In this document: positions 49,336 to 61,157 of the stretch, in pieces | Numbering within the stretch: the first letter of the stretch is position 1 | How the letters are laid out: every line of letters starts with the position of its first letter | Assembly (NCBI GenBank): GCA_003993805.1 | Contig: RSEF01000003.1 | Span: 104,108,757 to 104,172,756, forward strand | From: Himantopus leucocephalus | Taxonomy: Eukaryota > Chordata > Aves > Charadriiformes > Recurvirostridae | DNA: 64,000 bases | Direction of reading: 5' to 3' | Notes under the pieces: model-generated | The model's input: only the letters and a program-made list of their open reading frames with translations | Told to the model about the DNA's origin: nothing | Database searches by the model: none | Program-made: the position numbers and the translations under genes

Positions 49336-52054
49336 GGTGATATTTTCAGCTGGAGATACCTCCAAAAACAACTAAAAGAGATTGTGATTCATTATGATTA
49401 AGATTAAATAAGCCCTCCATTTATGTACAAATGTTTTATATTTGGGAAGTATAAACTCTTCTATAGAAAAAGTATATGTAAACAGGTAAAGGGAGGAAAG
49501 AGATCCAATGTTTCTTTTTCAAACACAGCCAAATAAAATTAGGAAATATTTACTGAATCTAAAATGCATCAGCTTCTTAATGATATTCCAGATGTCACTA
49601 AATGAATTTACGTTAATACAAAGCAGAAATTATAAATAAATATTGAAGGCCACATCAGATAAGAATTCACATCCAGCCTCCAACCCAACCATGGACAAGA
49701 TAGTCGCAAAAGTAGTTATCTACCATTTATGAAGTCTGACTTCTGGTGTTCGTCTCCTATATAGATTATCTACTTGTATTAGATAAGCATTTTAGCTCTT
49801 CTTTCTTTGTCTTCTTTCAGATTGCCTACTTTCATGAATCTTGCAGGAATATAATGTCCTTGAAACCTCTATTTCTCAGTCAAATATGATTTAAAAGTAA
49901 TATGTTCAAATGTCAATGTATGATACATAGTTACACTTAAAACATATTAATAAGCACAGGGTAATGAACCAAAGCTGCTCTGAATGCCATCTCCTTAAAT
50001 CTACACTCCAGAGCAATGGCGTGTATGAGATTTTCCCCAAAAGTACTACAGAGGTAAAGAAAACACTCTTGCTTACTAATTCAAGCTGACACTACAAAAA
50101 CTAGTTCTCTCTGTAATCTGCTGCAGCAATGATGTAAGCCAAGTAACACTAAACATGCTTTAGCTGTAAGCAGTTGTGTTTCACAGAACTACAGCTAACT
50201 TAGAGAAATCCACCACATTGATTTAATCATGCTAATAAAGCATCTGGGCAATGCTGACATAAATATAATCCTCATTCAGGGCTAAGGTTTACTTAGAATG
50301 GTTGAAGATAGAGCTTTCCCTGATGACTGGTTTTTAGGAAAAGCAAAAAAGTCTGTGGCAATAACTAGCATTCATTCCCCTTCTGCTCAGTCAGAATACA
50401 AATGAGCTGACCTGCAAGGCAAGAAAGATATGCATGTTTATCCAGACTTCTGCCTGTAAAGTTATTAGATGAAAGATGTCTCATATTTAAACAATCGCGT
50501 GCTGCAGGACTTCCAACTTATGGTATTTGTTAGTAGTAATTAATACTGGGATCATCTGCTTCCTGACAGTCTCTGGCAGTTTGTTAGGAATTTTTGGTAT
50601 TAATATATATTTTAAAGGGTGAAAAGTCATGCAATAGGTGCACATTTGATAGATGTGTGGATATATATTTAAAAAAGGAGTGGAAAATCCTAGCAAAGTG
50701 AGAACGTACAAAAAAAAAGCAGAACAGAGGAAACACCGTCTTTTACTGTGTTCTCTACTTTTGCCATGCTTTATTCATTCTTACTTTGTTTTCCAGGCCT
50801 GGTTCATGATTTGCCAGAAAGAGATCACATCACTAGTTTGTGTGCTTATAAAGACTTAGAAAGGATGAAGATTTGGACTCCAGAAAGACAAATCACAGGC
50901 CATTATTCAGAAGGAACTATTACATGGTTATAAAGATATGTCTAAAAAGTAACTACCTAGTAAAAATAGACTTCTTATTTAATTAAAAAGCATTTCTATA
51001 CTTAAATGTCTTACTCAATTTGTGTATGTTACTTAATTATTCTACTTTGCATTTTGTATCTGTTTATTTAAACCTGGACAACAATTGTGTGCCATTACTG
51101 ATAACAAATTTAAAAAGAATAATTATTTAGTGAAAGGAAAACAGATGTTTTGCCTTTAACTTGATATGCCTCTTTGTGATATGGCTTATGGTAGGAAAAA
51201 AAATCAGACCAAGTGCGAAGAAACCAGACAGCAAACTGTCCTAGGATTTCTCTTCGTCTGTGTGTGGTTGAGGGAACTCATAGGGCGGGTAAGATTCTGC
51301 TTTAATTTTATAGTGATGGGATTTGCAAGTTGCAAGTCTGTTTAACAGAGAAAGCTAAAAGCACTCCTGTATGGATTTAAATGGCAGTCTCATCTGTTCT
51401 ACAGAAATACACCTTTCTTACTACTGTGATTTTGATCACCTGCTGTTCTCCAATTAAACTATGAACAAGTAAAAGGAATACAATATATTTGCATGTGAAG
51501 TGCAGCATAGTAACAAACAGAGCTTTTTTAAGAAAAGATCAATTTGGGAAGAACAATGTGTGTCTGTAGTGTACAGCAAAGACTCCTTTATTCTTCTGAA
51601 TTGAGAAAACAAAGTGCTGGGAGCTCTATTTTCTTAATGAAAGAATTCTAGCATGATTTGCCACCCACCTGGGACTCTGAGCAGCACGGCAAGTGGAAGG
51701 CAGAGAAATACTACAAGTGATAGAAGCAGCTTAAAGAACTGTTGATGGAAAGGACTAGTCCAGAAGTTAGAAAATATGGGTTATATTCTTGGCTTTATTG
51801 CCTAGTTAGTGTGGAACGAGAAACAGTATTTCATGTCTATGTCTCAGTTGTACCCAGTTGTACAGTTAAATAAAGATTTTCTTTGTTTTGCAAGCTACTT
51901 CAGTCTAAAAGTGCAGGAAGGTCTTAGTTACTGACCTATTTCAGTGGTTTACAGAGAAGTTGCACTGTTATTAACATACACCTGGTTTGTTTCACAGGTT
52001 TAACATTTTACATCCACAGAGCTCAGAAAGGTAGAGAGAGGTGCATGCAACTAG
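49336..52054. other. Gene-less unique sequence
   Basis: AT-rich unique DNA with no recognised gene or repeat. Short open frames of 60-75 codons at 50487-50933 are unremarkable. Confidence 0.6.
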
Positions 52055-52205
52055 TGTCCTTGTTGTTACAGGAGAGGGAACGAAGCTGCAAGAAGCGAGG
52101 TGCCTGCCAGCAGCCATCTCATGTAGCAGCCGGGCAGTCAAAAACGGCAGCTGGATCCCCTGGTATCCAATAAATGCCCCGATCCATTAGATCATCTCTC
52201 TCTGT
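52055..52205 (-). mobile_element. MIR-like ancient SINE relic
   Basis: Plus-strand order is TTGTTACAGGAGAGGGAACGAAGC, AAGAAGCGAGGTGCCTGCCAGC, CCGGGCAGTCAAAAACGGCAGCTGGAT and CCCCGATCCATTAGATCATCTCTCT. It corresponds to the reverse complement of sauropsid MIR-type SINEs: TTTACAGATGGGGAAACTGAGGC, AGGTTAAGTGACTTGCCC, GGCAGTCAGTGGCAGAGCTGGAAT, then TCCATTAGACCATC. It lies about 220 bp left of the GC-rich block. Confidence 0.6.
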
Positions 52206-52426
52206 CATGCAATAATAACATAGCTCTAACACAAGTTAATGTACAAAGGAGGATTCAGTCTCATATCGGTCCTGTTTTGTTTTGGATAACATCATTTTCT
52301 GGGCTTTCAGTGCTGCAGTTCACAAAAAAAAAACCCAAAACTTTGAAAAGCCAGGATATTTGCAAAAGGAGTTTAAAGCAGCACAGGAAATAAGCACATC
52401 ATTTAAGGTTTCCAAAAAACTGTGAG

Positions 52427-52895
52427 ATGGAAAGAAGCTGTCGAGGTATCGTGCGGGCCGGGGGCTCCCCGTGGGGGTCTGTCAGGGCAGGGCCTGGCAG
52501 CCAGGGCCCATCACACCACCCCAGCCGGGAGCGGGGCGGCCGGGGGGCACCAGGGAAGCCCCAGGCCCAGCCATCCAGCACCTCCCTGGTGAGGTGCTTC
52601 AACACAGGCCGAGGCTGTGGCAGGACATGGGCCCGGCTCGGTGGGCCCCATGGCCTGGTAGGGCAGGACTGTAGAGAGCTGGAGGCTAGCCCTGCATATC
52701 TGGGCCAGGGGCTGATGACCCCGAGGGGCTGACATGTGGTCCGGGGCCGTGGGCAGGGTGGGAGAAGCCCAGGAGACTGGTCAGGGACAGTGAGAGACGG
52801 TGGTGCCCTCGGGGCCCTGGCAGAACCACGGGTGTTAGGTGGCTTGCTGCGAGCCCTGCGCTGGCAGAAAGCTGCGCTGACACACACAGGTGAGT
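52427..52895 (+). other. GC-rich block, possible unannotated first exon
   Basis: By hand count 52441-52860 is about 71% G+C in an otherwise AT-rich window, with about 20 CpGs (observed/expected roughly 0.4, so below the usual CpG-island threshold). The right edge is a perfect vertebrate splice-donor consensus, CAG|GTGAGT, cutting after 52889. A 162-codon minus frame (52399-52887) and plus frames of 101 codons (52427-52732) and 61 codons (52736-52921) are open. All are rich in Pro, Gly, Ala and Arg, as GC-rich DNA gives by chance, and none is recognised. It could be a GC-rich 5' exon and promoter of a noncoding RNA, a GC-rich transposon piece, or a relic. I found no terminal TG...CA with flanking duplication to support a solo LTR. 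Confidence 0.35.
52527..52555 (+). other. G-quadruplex motif
   Basis: Four G-runs (GGG, GGGG, GGGGGG, GGG) are separated by loops of 3, 5 and 5 bases (AGC, CGGCC, CACCA). This satisfies the canonical G3+N1-7 pattern. A near-match with one 8-base loop lies at 52456-52488. Both are on the plus strand inside the GC-rich block, a common placement near promoters. Confidence 0.8.
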
Positions 52896-53652
52896 TTCTC
52901 CATATCAGCCCCGTTTATTAGATGCAACTCATTAGTCTCATTTGTATTTTAAACCACTCAACTCTAGCATTTCTGAGCGCAATTTGCTGTTATGTTTGTT
53001 GTTCGTGAGTGAGATAACACAGGTCTCTGCTACCTTTTCCCATAGGCTTGCGAGATTTTAGTATAACACTAAACTTGCCTCTCTAAAGATTAGAAAGGGA
53101 GGTAAAAAAAATATAGTTCTTTCAAGAATCTTTTTAAATAATACAGCCTACAAAATCACTAATTTTTCAGACTCAAGGCATTTCCTTTGCTAGTGGGTCA
53201 GCAAATTCAGCGCTAGATTCAGAGGTTTCATGCCAGCACCATTGTAATGACTGCTGTTGAAACAGAGGTAAAGCTGGAAAATTTCAGCCTTAAGAAATGA
53301 TCCAGCAATGACTACCGATGTCTTGGGGCAGGGTGAAAAGAAGGAATCCCACATGGATCACAGACCTTGCTGGTTTTATTTCCATAAATCCCAGTGCACA
53401 GTGTGTATTGTTTTCTCTCTCACTAAAACTGGTGTCTGATGGTAAGTGGCAGAGGCAGGAGCTGAGACCATTCTCCCCAGCTGAGTCACAAAACACAACC
53501 ACCCCTGTTCATCTGACAAAGGCTTCAACAAGCGCTTTTAAATAGTTGTCCTGAATTTGGTGTAGGTAGCCTACAACCCAAAGACAAGCAGCAACCTTGT
53601 GCAGTAACAAGAGCAGAATCAACATTAAATTTGGGAATAAGAGAGACAGGGG
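52896..53652. other. Gene-less unique sequence
   Basis: Nothing recognisable follows the GC-rich block until the ATGG minisatellite. A 75-codon plus frame and an overlapping 70-codon minus frame (53290-53545) lack support. Confidence 0.6.
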
Positions 53653-53699
53653 CTGATGGATGGATGATCCTATGGATGGATGGATGGATGATCCTATGG
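53653..53699. repeat. ATGG minisatellite with compound unit
   Basis: Two compound units, each (GATG)n followed by GATCCTATG, lie in tandem (53653-53675 and 53676-53699). The second has one extra GATG. A slippage-prone simple repeat. Confidence 0.9.
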
Positions 53700-53740
53700 T
53701 CCCTCTATCCTTATTGCCTTCTTCCAGAAGATTTGGAAGA

Positions 53741-53866
53741 TGTGTTGTGTTTTGTTTTGTTTATTTTGTTTCTTGGGGTTTTGGCTTGGGGTTGGGGTTT
53801 TTTTCTTTTTTTTTTTTTACATACCACCTTAATACGGAAAAAAAAGGGGGGGGGGGGGGGGGGGGN
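53741..53866. repeat. T/G-rich tract, T-run and A8G20-N homopolymer junction
   Basis: A GTTTT-rich tract carries three GGGG runs and one GG (53773-53797), then a poly(T) stretch (53798-53818). After a short unique spacer comes A8 (53838-53845) directly joined to G20 (53846-53865) and a single N at 53866. A natural G20 is rare and strongly structure-forming, and the N at its end suggests the assembly failed here. Confidence 0.85.
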
Positions 53867-56424
53867 TCCAGCAGTGCATCTTTTGTAAGGAGACACTTAA
53901 ACACTCGAGAGCTAAGAAAACGTAGATTTTTAAGTAATCTAGTGATTTACAACCTTACCCACTAAAGTCAATAAGAACCTTGCCATTGATTTCAAAACAG
54001 TTTTATCAGGTACAAGTGCTTTTGGAGAGTACAGTAGTATCATATTGTTTCTAATCACAGGGACAATATTTTGTTCTAAAGTAACAGTTTCAGATGCATC
54101 TGGTTAAAAATCCTCCAATAGACTATTGCTTATCAACAAATTACAGATTTTTCTTAAGTCAAACATTTCAATCTGACATGCCAATTCTGACAAATATAAT
54201 TATGAAAGCAAAATTGCCATTTTTTAATAGGAAAATTCAATTTTTTACTTCCAAGTTACTTTTTTAATGTGATTTGGTAAACTGTGAATGACATATTTGG
54301 CATTTCATTTCCAGAGAAATTTCAGAGACTTATTCTGTCTTCTTTTTCTTCATTTTCAGAAGAGAAAAAAAATTTCAAATCCAAAGAATTTTGTTGCCTT
54401 ACATAAGAAAGCCACATTTCAGCCAGTTCAGCCAAACCATACCACCTTGTGCTGGTGCTGATATAGTACCTATGCTGGATTTTCTCTTGGTTCTTATTTA
54501 CTACCTTCATAATATTGCTGGATTCCCAGAGCAGCCAGGAAAGTGACATTTTACAGTGAAATGCAGTTTAAACTGCATACCAGAGATGAAAAACTGACAT
54601 CCACTATAAATATGCTGCAAACCATCCCTGTCTGAATCTGCATTTCTGGTTTTGTTCTGTTGAAAAATGCATGGTGTTTGCAGCACTTACCTGACAACTG
54701 CATTTATTTTGCTCAGGTGAAGTTAGTGGTATTCCAAGATCCTAAACCTAGTTAAATATCTTTCCACTCGTTATTATATTTGGAACAGTTCACATCTCAG
54801 TCAGCTAATAGGATCCTGTTGCATACAAACATAAAATAAAATGGTTTTAGCTTGTTACATATTCAGGCCAAGAGGCATTTCTCCTTTTTCAAGGTTAAAA
54901 TTAATTGTTTGAGGAAAACAGTTATGTATTTCTTCAAAGACAAAAAAAAAAGGTTCATAGAACATACCTGTAGGAAACATTCAGGACTGTTGCTGTTGCT
55001 ACTCTGTAAATATACAGAGTATATTGATACATGAGAGAGTAAGTAAGGAGTGAATATACTTCCAGGAATTATAGATATTCTATTCAAAGATTTAAGTAAA
55101 ATAAATTCATAAAAAAGTAGCACACAGTACACTAAATATTAACCTAAATTGTGCCTGCATACTGGTGCATAATTAATCCCTCTGTAAAAATACATATTAG
55201 TAGACAAATTAGCAATTCCACCTTTAAGAGGCCTTCATCAGTCAAGTCATTCCATACAAACTGCGAACTTGCTATTTGCAAGCATTACTCAGAGCTCTAA
55301 CCTGAATTACATATAAGGTTTTCAGCTATGGAGGAGGGTTATATAGTATGTCCTCTCTTCCTATGGAAAAATCTGATAGTTCAGCTACACAGCCAAGTCA
55401 TATGCACTTCCATAAACAACCATATGAGTGGGTATGCCACATACAGACCTTTCTGTTGCCATTGCCGAGTCCAGCTACTACAGTCCTTATGCTACAGTCT
55501 GTCTTAAAATAAGAGGACTTTTTTTTTTTAAATTGTGTTTGTCATTGCCATTAGTGTCCGTGCCATTACCTGGTTCCTGCAGTGCCAAAAGAGGTCTCTT
55601 TGCACCAGGCTAAGGGCCATTTGGTTTGGGGAAATATTATCTCTCCTCTTCAACCTTCTCATCCCTGTTCCACAGTCCCAGTGATGTGGTGTTTCAAGCC
55701 CTCTTGATCTGAGCTGTGGGTTTAAATTCCCAGAGGCTAAAGCAACCTTAGACGCCTGCTCTGCCACCTGTGCCTGAGCCTCTGGTAAAAATTGGGCAGT
55801 ACCACGCTGCTTTTCTCAGTGAAGTGGTGTGTATAACACAAGGGAACATTGCCCCAGACTCTTGATTCTCTGTGTCCTTTCATAGTTTTGCTAACTTTAG
55901 ATAAGCCTTTCCTGCCAGAGAAACAGTTTTCTGTTAAAACAGTTCTTTGGCTGGCAGAGTTTTCAGGAAGTTTATCTGTAGGTGTCTACATCATACAATA
56001 TCAAACAGCACCTGTTTTCTCTTTACTCTTTATTCAGAGATCCATCCACTCTCTGTAGCCTACCTCTTCCCATGCACACAAGCACTTTGCATGCTGAATG
56101 CTTTTACTAACATGAATGAACAATGTTCTGCCTGACATCTGCACGTTATCAAGACTTTCTTTTTCTATTTTTTTAAACTTGGGCTTTAAAAATTTAAGTG
56201 TGGGGGAAAAATGGAAAGCTCAGTTTTTATTGAATTTTCCAGGTATCTTTTGGACTACAAGTAAAATTTATCATTGCAGATTTGAAGAAGGAAGAATGAT
56301 TTTAGCTCTCAGTTTGTTCATTCCTGGCCATGTTTTTTCTAGCTGTGACATCATTATTGCACACTGCTTTAACATAAATACACTGCAAAAAAATAATACC
56401 AAAGAACAAGATACGCTAACATAA
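53867..56424. other. Gene-less unique sequence
   Basis: AT-rich unique DNA with no recognised gene. Open frames of 60-102 codons (for example 56116-56424 plus) have no domains. A stretch at about 55690-55790 has a GGGTTTAAATTCCC word faintly reminiscent of a SINE B-box, but the surrounding sequence does not confirm one. Confidence 0.55.
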
Positions 56425-56680
56425 GAAGATATGGATGCAGTTCAGACTGCAGGTCCACCTAGCACAATAATTTGTCACCATCAGTAGCCAATAGAGCCTG
56501 AGAAAGAACTGAAGAGGGTAAATGTGGGCTGATGCGTTCTCAGCTTAGTTTTACACCTTCTGGTAGAGCAAGGCATTCAAAGACATAAAGTAAGAGTTGC
56601 CTTCTTGGTGTTTAACTGTTCTGATGAGCATTTCTCCCATGAAATGCTCTAGTTGTTATTTGAACCAAGGCATTTCATAT
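56425..56680 (+). mobile_element. Probable ancient sauropsid interspersed repeat
   Basis: The phrases GCAGGTCCACCTAGCACAATA, ACCATCAGTAGCCAATAGAGCCTGAG and, further on, CCATGAAATGCTCTAG...TTATTTGAACC follow the order of an old bird/turtle repeat (AGGTCCATCTAGCCCAGTA, ACAGTGGCCAATAGCAGATGCC, then CCATGAATTTGTCTAATCC...TTTGAACCC). It is diverged. The family name is not certain from memory, so only the class of ancient interspersed repeat is claimed. Confidence 0.45.
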
Positions 56681-57939
56681 TCACTTCCATTTATTATATA
56701 TTTCAAAGGTGTTCAGGGTAACAGAATTAATGCAATTTTTTGGAAGTCTAGGAACAAACCACCAAATTTGTTGACAGACAGTTGACAAATTTTAGGCATA
56801 TGCACACTGACAGAAGACAACTCACCAGAACTCAGTTCCCTGCTCTGGATGACGTGCCCACATTGTGGCTTAACTCCCGTTTCTGCACCATTCCTTATCC
56901 ACAGCACTGTCTCACAGGCAGTCATCAAGAAACAGGTCTCCCAAATCCCAGTCAAGCCCTCCCACTTATCACACCTACTTCTCTAGCTTGTTGTAATGTC
57001 ACACTGGATCAAATTCCTATGAAATATCATGAGCTCGTTTTGGATCACAGTCTTTCACCACCGCAACACATACAGGTATTGCTTGTGCCACTGGACAAAA
57101 TACAGCAGTAAGAAATCAAGGCAACAGAAACAATATTCATATACAGAAACATGTATCTGCATACCCTAAGGAGAGCATTTAATATATGGGCTCAGTGCTT
57201 TTATGTGGCAGACCAGAAAAATTAACTACAGGTCATATAAGCAATATTTCTGTTGGCTGTCATGATTAGGGTTTGCCTTTATCAGAAAAATTAGTTTTCC
57301 TCTGAGCATCATAAACAAGCAAACATGCTGGATTTTCCTGATTTACTTTTGCTTGAAACCCCAAACATTGAAAACCTGAAATATTTTGACTAGAAAGGAA
57401 GGTCTCAAGTCAGTATTTAGACTTGTAAAATGTTTGCCTCCTTTATCTCATATAATAAGCTTTATTTGTATTCATGGGTCCCAGATTTTTTTTTTTGTCA
57501 TTTCCAATGACTTCCTGCTTATTGCTGCGACGCAATGTTTTCATACTTTTCAGGAAATTATGGAACTGAAGAGCTCTCAAAGGGAGCCACTTGCATTTAT
57601 TCGGGGCGGGGGGGGAAGAGAATGCAGGAGAAAAGTGGGATTCACAAAACATATTACAAAGAAGATAAAACCATCTTAAATTTTTATAAAAAATAGATAT
57701 TGCATATTTTTAGGGCATCCAATAATTTTATATCACTTAGCCCTATGTACGATGGCCCCAACAATACTGTTGGCTATTATAGCATAATACAGTACTCTTA
57801 AGGAAGATAATGGACACACGATAATTACCAACACAATTACTCTCACAGCAAGGCCAGTGTTCTCTCCCTCCTTTAACAAGCAGCTCCTCATCCTCCTTTC
57901 AAACAGTACAACTCTTTACTGTAGACTTCTAGACGTGAA
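56681..57939. other. Gene-less unique sequence
   Basis: A 109-codon plus frame (56782-57111) is unrecognised. A G8 run preceded by GGGGC lies at 57603-57615. No repeats are named. Confidence 0.55.
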
Positions 57940-58330
57940 GGGCCACACATAAAGGATTCATCGGGAAGCTTGCCAAAGTATTGTAATGAGAGGTAAAAGC
58001 CTAATTGCCTCACAGGTGAATGCCTCCAGTATGGATCTAAGCTGCAATGTCTTTAAAAGAACTCAATCAGTTGTTTTAATGCCATTATGTTTCAAATTTT
58101 AAGTGCAGACACTTAAGGAAAAGAATTCCCCAGTTCAGGTCTATCTAGTAGCTCTTTATGTTTGAATGACTGACACCTGTTAACTTAATTAGGTAATTAG
58201 TTTACTTTGAATTATTAAGGGAAAGATCTGAAATGATAAAAGCTATAACAGAGCTGGAGGGCTTTATTATTTTTTCTCTTTCTTTTCTGGTTTAGCTGAA
58301 AAGATAAAGAGCAAATGCAGAGAAACATAT
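57940..58330. promoter_or_regulatory. Candidate enhancer-like element with abutting homeodomain sites
   Basis: Two homeodomain cores lie back to back, TTAATTAG (58185-58192) and GTAATTAG (58193-58200), just right of a TGACACCTG word combining a T-box-like half-site and an E-box CACCTG (58174-58179). The surrounding 400 bases are complex and free of simple repeats, and no open frame of 60 codons or more crosses them. The composite arrangement resembles developmental enhancers; function and conservation are inference. Confidence 0.35.
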
Positions 58331-60471
58331 GGTTCTAACCTTCTTGAAGATAGGCCTATGGGGGATTTTTCCAGGTTTGTGAAGTCAGCTCCAGAGCGAT
58401 GTTATCCATTTTCAAACATTTTCTTTCCCTGTTTAGCATTTTGAGTTTTCACAGACTTCTTACTCTCCCGGGTTTTGATAAGAATCAATCACTGAATTAT
58501 TGAAGTATTTTAAGAAAAGATCATTCTACTGGTATTTTCAGTTTGGCCAAAACTGGGACAACACTGCAGTTCTCATAAGGAGATGACCTATTCTCATGAG
58601 ATTTCCTAGTTGATTTTCATAACAAAGAAGTTACTGAAAAACTTTTTTTGTGTTGCCTGAACCAAACCTTTTGAGATTCATCCTCTAGTTGAAGCCTTTT
58701 GCTTTTAACAAGTTCCCACTGATATGTATAGTGAAGACAGTCTCTCTGTATTAAGAACAGCTTGCAATACAATGGGTTTTGAGAGCCAGTAGCTTCCCAA
58801 GCTTTGAAGCACCTGGCATAATAATGGCTGTGCTGATGGATGACCTGATGTGTTACACAGACAGAGTGTAGCCTATCAGCATTATACTGATGAATTCTTT
58901 CCAGTACCTAAAGGAGAAGATTTTGAAAGGAAGACCTATTTCAACTTCAAGGGAAAAACAATAGGGCTGCAGAGCTGTGGGAGAGTGATATATTGCTATA
59001 CTATAGCTTCTGCTTCTAGGTATAGCTGTCAGAGCCTGAATGTTTCCTCATCTTAAGTAACCATTTTCAAAGGTTAATGAGATGGAAGGCAAGAAGATTG
59101 GTATTATATTAGGTAGTCTTAGAAGCATGATTATGTTGAGCAGAATAATAACAGTTAGGTGAGTTACTCTGTTGCAACTCATCAACGTTATATATAAGAT
59201 GAAGCAAACATGGGATACGTCAACATCACTTTCACTTTGGAGAATTAAGAATACAAGCTACAGAATTTCTTATGAAACATGACCAGTAGTAGCATAGCGT
59301 AAATGGAAGAGCATTGATGTTATTTCAGTTACTTTTCTTAGTAAGCTACATTTATGATGTAAATTGGAAAAAAATCAGATAACATTTCTAAGGACCCTGA
59401 TACCAATTTCTGTTGGGCACCTTGAGAAAAAGCAAGTACAGAAACCCTTGCAGGTGGAGGATGTGATATCCACTACCTGCAGCATAGACTCCACGTATCA
59501 CAGGGCACTTTTCTATGCCAGCAGGTTCAGACAAGTTCACTCTGACCAGAGCCCAGCTGACTTGACGTTTCTGATGTGGTAATTACACACAAATCTTAGC
59601 ACTGCCTTGTGCCTAGGTGGTAAGCATTGTTACAGGCAGGTTATACTAGTTTGGACATTAACTACAAGTCATAGGCAAAGCTGAAAGGGTGGGCAAAGTG
59701 TGTCTGTCTGCGTCCATCAGTATAAACACATAAATGCCTGTGCATCACTTTCTTGGCTTTTTGTTGAACTATCTTAAATACACTGAATTGCAAAGTGACA
59801 TTATTTCTTTAACTGTAGAAAGGGAAAAAATTATATTTCTCCATCTCACAGATATGCTGAGAACGTTGATCAGTGCTAATCACATGCGTGGGGGAATTCA
59901 AAGGGTGCAATGCGTTGTTTGTTCCGAGAATGAGGCAACGCTGAAATTGCTCCATATCAGCTTTTACACAAAGCTTAAGTGATCATGAAAATTCTGATTC
60001 TGTAAATACTAGTGAGAGACAGAAGGTACAGACAACACAAGCTCTTTTGGAAGGGAGGAAGGAAGGTTTGGGAGATCCCTAGCCACAGGAGTTTTCAGAG
60101 GATCATGCAGTAGGTAGATAATTACATTCCTGGGAACCACCTCACTCCTTCTGCTTTCTTAAGTAATTCACTGTTCTAATTAGAACCAACCTGATAAGCA
60201 CTGATAACAAAGGGGAGCCCATATGATGTATGACAGTTATTTAACTTGTCTTGGAATCAGACAGGCAACATTATGTCTCTGGCTTTAGGTGACTGAAACA
60301 AGAAAACCATGATTAGAGATAGCTATGTAAAAATGAAAAGTCTGTGTGTGGCAAGACAAAGGATGCTGCACTACTATTGTCACAGACACAGGTGACACCA
60401 AGTGTATCAATATCTTAAAAATTCGTTGTCAATTATATACACATCCCTCTAATTTGCACTTCAGAGACTTA
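58331..60471. other. Gene-less unique sequence
   Basis: Unique AT-rich DNA with open frames up to 82 codons, none recognised. A stretch near 59610-59720 has weak MIR-like wording (CTAGGTGGTAAGCATTGTTACAG), too diverged to call. Confidence 0.55.
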
Positions 60472-60541
60472 TTGAGGACAAAAGAAGCTGTGAGCATGAC
60501 TTGCTGTGTAAAGTGTTATATTTTTGTAGGCAAGTCTGAAG
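60472..60541 (+). repeat. Diverged direct repeat, copy 1
   Basis: This 70-base segment (TTGAGGACAAAAGAAGCTGTGA ... CAAGTCTGAAG in outline) aligns to 61158-61229 at roughly 75% by eye. In one frame it reads RTKEAVSMTCCVK, and its partner reads RAKEAVKKTYHVK. The origin is unknown: an old local duplication, two copies of an unnamed repeat, or duplicated coding exons. Confidence 0.55.
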
Positions 60542-61157
60542 GGGAAGGATGATCTTTTCTGCTTAGGCTCAAAACGGTAATGAACGTGTACTTAGACTAG
60601 GAACCTGACAAAAAAAACCAAAATGAGTGATATGCCTTTTCAAATCAATAAAGAAAAATATAGAGAGTGCTTTATTTGCACAGCTTGTAGTTCTGTATGT
60701 ACACATGGGATCATATACAGGCAGCTTTCAGTGCAGCATTTTCCTCCTGTGCAGATTACTGGGATTGCAGGCCTGGTAGCCTGCCCATCTGCCCTTTTAC
60801 AAGAGAGCTAGACTCACTGTTTAAGTGAAGGTCAGGAAGTGGCAAGTAAAGAAGCAGATGCAGTGTTAAAGCCTGGTGTACTAACGAGGGTACAGGCTTG
60901 CTTTCATTTATGCCAGATGCATAATAGCCAGAGAACGGAAAACGCATCCAGAGGCTGACATGACAGAAGGACAACATGAACTGGACATACCAGCTATAAC
61001 CTTGGAGGCAAGAGGCAGAACAGTACACAGGCATTATGCTGTCTATAAAATTTCTCACAAGGGATCCTCTATTAGGTAGTATGCTGACTTTAAACTCAGA
61101 TTGCACTGCCAGTGTTAGATATTGCACTGACAGCAGGTGAGGAGCCTGAAACCTTCG
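60542..61157. other. Unique spacer between the direct-repeat copies
   Basis: A 145-codon minus-strand frame (60756-61193) spans most of this spacer and overlaps copy 2. It is the second-longest open frame in the window. It is rich in Ser, Leu and Phe, and I recognise no domain or signal. Chance is the default explanation. Confidence 0.45.

Noticed and set aside
52399..52887. 162-codon minus-strand frame as a protein gene
   Set aside because: Stops are depleted in 71% GC sequence, the translation is low-complexity Pro/Arg/Ala/Ser, and overlapping frames on the plus strand are also open. The block itself is kept as a feature, the protein is not.
52421..52890. GC-rich block as a solo LTR
   Set aside because: TG...CA-like ends can be picked, but there is no flanking target-site duplication, no TATA box and no polyadenylation signal in the right place.
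53631..53965. Gly-rich and Phe-rich frames over the 53.7-53.9 kb region
   Set aside because: Produced by the poly(T) and poly(G) homopolymers and the N; not coding.
55690..55790. SINE B-box-like GGGTTTAAATTCCC
   Set aside because: Neighbouring blocks do not follow a MIR or tRNA-SINE layout.
59610..59720. Weak MIR-like wording
   Set aside because: Only one block is suggestive and the order beyond it is lost; too uncertain to list.
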